Below are positions 62,124 to 64,000 of a stretch of DNA of 64,000 nucleotides, in pieces. The DNA lies in the NCBI RefSeq assembly GCF_001475935.1, contig NZ_LDQA01000015.1, positions 1-64,000 of the forward strand, given 5' to 3'. How positions within the stretch are numbered: the first letter of the stretch is position 1; each line of letters begins with the position of its first letter. This DNA is from Aureimonas ureilytica (GTDB lineage: Bacteria; Pseudomonadota; Alphaproteobacteria; Rhizobiales; Rhizobiaceae). The notes beneath the pieces were generated by a model. That model was not told where the DNA came from, ran no database searches, and saw only the letters and a program-made list of their open reading frames with translations. A program made the translations under genes and the position numbers.

Positions 62124-63569
62124 ATGTCGACTTATGATCTCATCGTCATCGGAAGCGGGCCCTCCGGCCGCCGGGCTGCCGTACAGGCCGCCAAGCTCGG
62201 CCGCTCCGTTCTCGTCGTGGAGCGCAATCGCCGCGTCGGCGGCGTGTCCGTCCACACGGGCACGATCCCCTCCAAGACCATGCGCGAGACCGTCCTGAAC
62301 CTGTCGGGTTGGCGCGAACGCGGCTTCTATGGCCGAGCCTACCGCGTGAAACAGGACATCTCGGCCGCCGACATCCAGGCGCGCATGAGCAAGACGCTGG
62401 AGCACGAGGTGGACGTGCTCGACCACCAGTTCGCGCGCAACGGCGTCAAGGTCATGCGCGGCGAGGCCTCCTTCCGCTCGCCGCACGAAATCGTCGTGCG
62501 CAACGAGGGCGAGGACGAGCGCGTCGTCACCGGCCATTTCATCCTGATCGCGGTCGGCACCAAGCCGTTCCGCCCGGACTACGTGCCGTTCAACGGCACC
62601 AATGTCTTCGATTCCGACGAGATCGTCTCCGTGCCGAAGCTGCCGCGCTCCATGACGGTGATCGGTGCGGGCGTCATCGGCGTCGAATACGCCACGATCT
62701 TCTCCGCGCTCGAGGTGCAGGTGACGCTGGTCGAGCCGCGTGCCAGCTTCCTCGATTTCGTGGACAAGGAGCTGATGGAGGATTTCGTCCACGATCTGCG
62801 CGACCGGAACCTGTCGCTGCGCTTGGGGGCGGAAGTCACCAAGATCGAGTTCGACGCCAATGGCCGCACGGTCTGCCGCATCGCCACGGGCCGCGACGTG
62901 ACCAGCGACATGCTGCTCTTCGCCGCCGGGCGCATGGGCGCGACCGACAGCCTCAACCTCGAAGCCGCCGGGCTGGAGGTGGATCGGCGCGGGCGTATCA
63001 GCGTCAACGAGAAGACGCTTCAGACCAGCGTTCCGCATATCTACGCGGCGGGCGACGTGATCGGCTTTCCTTCGCTCGCTTCCACCTCGATGGAGCAGGG
63101 CCGCCTCGCCGCCTGCCACGCCTTCGGTCTTCAGCCGCCTCCGCCGCCCGAATTCTTTCCCTATGGCATCTATTCCGTGCCGGAGATTTCCACCGTCGGC
63201 ATGAGCGAAGAGGACGTGCGCAAGCGCGGCATTCCCTATGAATGCGGCATCGCGCGTTTCCGCGAGACCTCGCGCGGCCACATCATGGGCCTCGACCGGG
63301 GCATGATGAAGATGATCTTCTCCAAGAAGACCCGCCGTCTCCTGGGCGTCCATATCGTGGGCGAGGGCGCGACCGAGCTGATCCATATCGGTCAGGCCGT
63401 TCTCAACCTGAAGGGCACGATCGACTATTTCATGGACAATACGTTCAATTATCCGACGCTCGCCGAGGCCTACAAGATCGCCTCGCTCGATGCCTGGAAC
63501 CGCGCCTTCGCGCATTCCGCCGAGCCTCCCGTCGCGCCGATCTCGGCGGAGGACGAACTCGTCCACTGA
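62124..63569 (+). CDS. sthA: Si-specific NAD(P)+ transhydrogenase, soluble
   Basis: SthA transfers hydride between NADPH and NAD+ and balances the two pools. The 481-residue flavoprotein belongs to the pyridine nucleotide-disulfide oxidoreductases. The FAD motif IVIGSGPSGRRAAVQAAKLG is near the start, the NAD motif VIGAGVIGVEYATIF near residue 180, and YAAGDVIGFPSLASTSMEQGR near 310. The redox disulfide is absent (VGGVSVHTGTIPSK lacks both cysteines), as expected for SthA. The C-terminal dimer domain is complete. A terminator follows. Confidence 0.97.
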   Translation: MSTYDLIVIGSGPSGRRAAVQAAKLGRSVLVVERNRRVGGVSVHTGTIPSKTMRETVLNLSGWRERGFYGRAYRVKQDISAADIQARMSKTLEHEVDVLDHQFARNGVKVMRGEASFRSPHEIVVRNEGEDERVVTGHFILIAVGTKPFRPDYVPFNGTNVFDSDEIVSVPKLPRSMTVIGAGVIGVEYATIFSALEVQVTLVEPRASFLDFVDKELMEDFVHDLRDRNLSLRLGAEVTKIEFDANGRTVCRIATGRDVTSDMLLFAAGRMGATDSLNLEAAGLEVDRRGRISVNEKTLQTSVPHIYAAGDVIGFPSLASTSMEQGRLAACHAFGLQPPPPPEFFPYGIYSVPEISTVGMSEEDVRKRGIPYECGIARFRETSRGHIMGLDRGMMKMIFSKKTRRLLGVHIVGEGATELIHIGQAVLNLKGTIDYFMDNTFNYPTLAEAYKIASLDAWNRAFAHSAEPPVAPISAEDELVH

Positions 63570-63593
63570 CAGGCCGTCATCATTCAGCTCATG

Positions 63594-63628
63594 AAAAAGG
63601 CCGGGGCGGCGATCGCCCCGGCCTTTTT
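63594..63628. terminator. Bidirectional terminator between sthA and the convergent MFS gene
   Basis: AAAAAGGCCGGGGC at 63594-63607 pairs with GCCCCGGCCTTTTT at 63615-63628, perfect over 14 bases with T-runs on both strands. Confidence 0.92.
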
Positions 63629-63650
63629 CCATTACGGTTTTGAACGAGGT

Positions 63651-64000
63651 CTATTCGCGTGCGGCGAGGCTGCGGGCCTGCCGCAGCTGCGGGAAGGCGG
63701 CCGACCAGATGGCGGCGACCGCCACGGTCGCGATCCCGCCGATCACCACGGCTGGGACCGCGCCGAGCCATGCGGCCATCAGGCCGGCGCGAAACTCGCC
63801 CAGCTCGTTGGACGCGCCGACGAAAATGCCGTTTACCGCGTTGACGCGCCCGCGCACCTCGTCCGGCGTCCAGAGCTGGAGCAGGGTTTCGCGGATATAG
63901 ACCGAGATCATGTCGGCCGCACCCATGAGGGCGAGCGCGGGGATCGACAGCCAAGGCGTCGTGGACAGGCCGAACAGCGCCGTGAACACGCCGAACAGGG
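63651..64000 (-). CDS. MFS transporter, C-terminal part (cut by window edge)
   Basis: About 116 residues of the C-terminus of an MFS permease are present. The segment GAADMISVYIRETLLQLWTPDEVRGRVNAVNGIFVGASNELGEFRAG is typical of the enterobactin-exporter-like MFS group (PF05977), where it forms helix 10 and the following loop. Two further hydrophobic helices (AAWLGAVPAVVIGGIATVAVAAIW) and a short tail ending ARSLAARE complete it. The gene continues beyond the right edge. The substrate is unknown. Confidence 0.88.
   Translation of the reverse strand, partial: LFGVFTALFGLSTTPWLSIPALALMGAADMISVYIRETLLQLWTPDEVRGRVNAVNGIFVGASNELGEFRAGLMAAWLGAVPAVVIGGIATVAVAAIWSAAFPQLRQARSLAARE

Overview
The window is a gene-dense, high-GC stretch of a bacterial chromosome. 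The gene content points to an alphaproteobacterium of the order Hyphomicrobiales (Rhizobiales). The clues are a GAAC-N7-GAAC SOS box ahead of imuA-imuB-dnaE2, an iron-responsive TGA-N9-TCA box ahead of fhuDBC, a mitofilin-like gene next to hemC/hemD/hemY, DUF1236, a BTLCP cysteine peptidase, and a DUF2269/SDR-DoxX pair. A family such as Aurantimonadaceae would fit, but that is a guess. No rRNA, tRNA, insertion sequence, phage or CRISPR array was recognised. Most genes are core or ordinary accessory genes, so this does not look like a genomic island.

Layout. 1-1515: tail of an unidentified protein, then leuD-ridA on the minus strand. 1680-2741: OhrR/Ohr organic peroxide defence with a palindromic operator candidate. 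2887-4971: four tightly coupled genes (CitE-like lyase, DUF1737, a heptad-repeat protein, DUF2459). 5615-11879: the LexA-type mutasome imuA-imuB-dnaE2. 11893-14946: hisC, DUF2269 and an SDR/DoxX protein. 15250-21345: a caa3-type cytochrome oxidase operon with a fused subunit I+III, a CtaG factor and a three-haem cytochrome c. 21641-29550: metabolic genes, including serine dehydratase, a sugar kinase-like protein, the glutathione-dependent formaldehyde pathway (frmA, fghA), gnd and a PQQ sugar dehydrogenase.

29612-33356: fhuDBC iron-siderophore uptake. 33510-39034: a chemotaxis receptor and a marR-emrB-emrA type efflux operon. 39216-42937: a Rdx protein, DUF1236, DUF427, and an ECF sigma/anti-sigma pair followed by a fasciclin-domain protein. 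43110-46111: a small membrane protein, murA, infA, maf and yacG. 46039-50149: an AraC regulator divergent from an MFS pump, a BTLCP peptidase and a hydrolase. 50426-54148: infC (AUU start), a parS-like site, a methyltransferase, two short proteins, EVE, YciI and gpsA. 54145-60497: tsaD divergent from hemC-hemD-mitofilin-hemY. 60708-64000: TerB, a glutamine amidotransferase, sthA and a truncated MFS gene.

How it fits together. Many genes are translationally coupled by 4-base overlaps: the lyase operon, imuB-dnaE2, the whole caa3 operon, fhuDBC, sigma/anti-sigma, tsaD-gpsA and hemC-hemD. Several features do not fit standard annotation. The lipoprotein signal of the oxidase subunit II lies in a frame with no ATG, GTG or TTG. 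hemD appears to start at CTG. A repeat protein of about twelve heptads sits inside a coupled operon. One inverted-repeat element occurs in two places. A near-consensus parS site lies just beyond the infC terminator.
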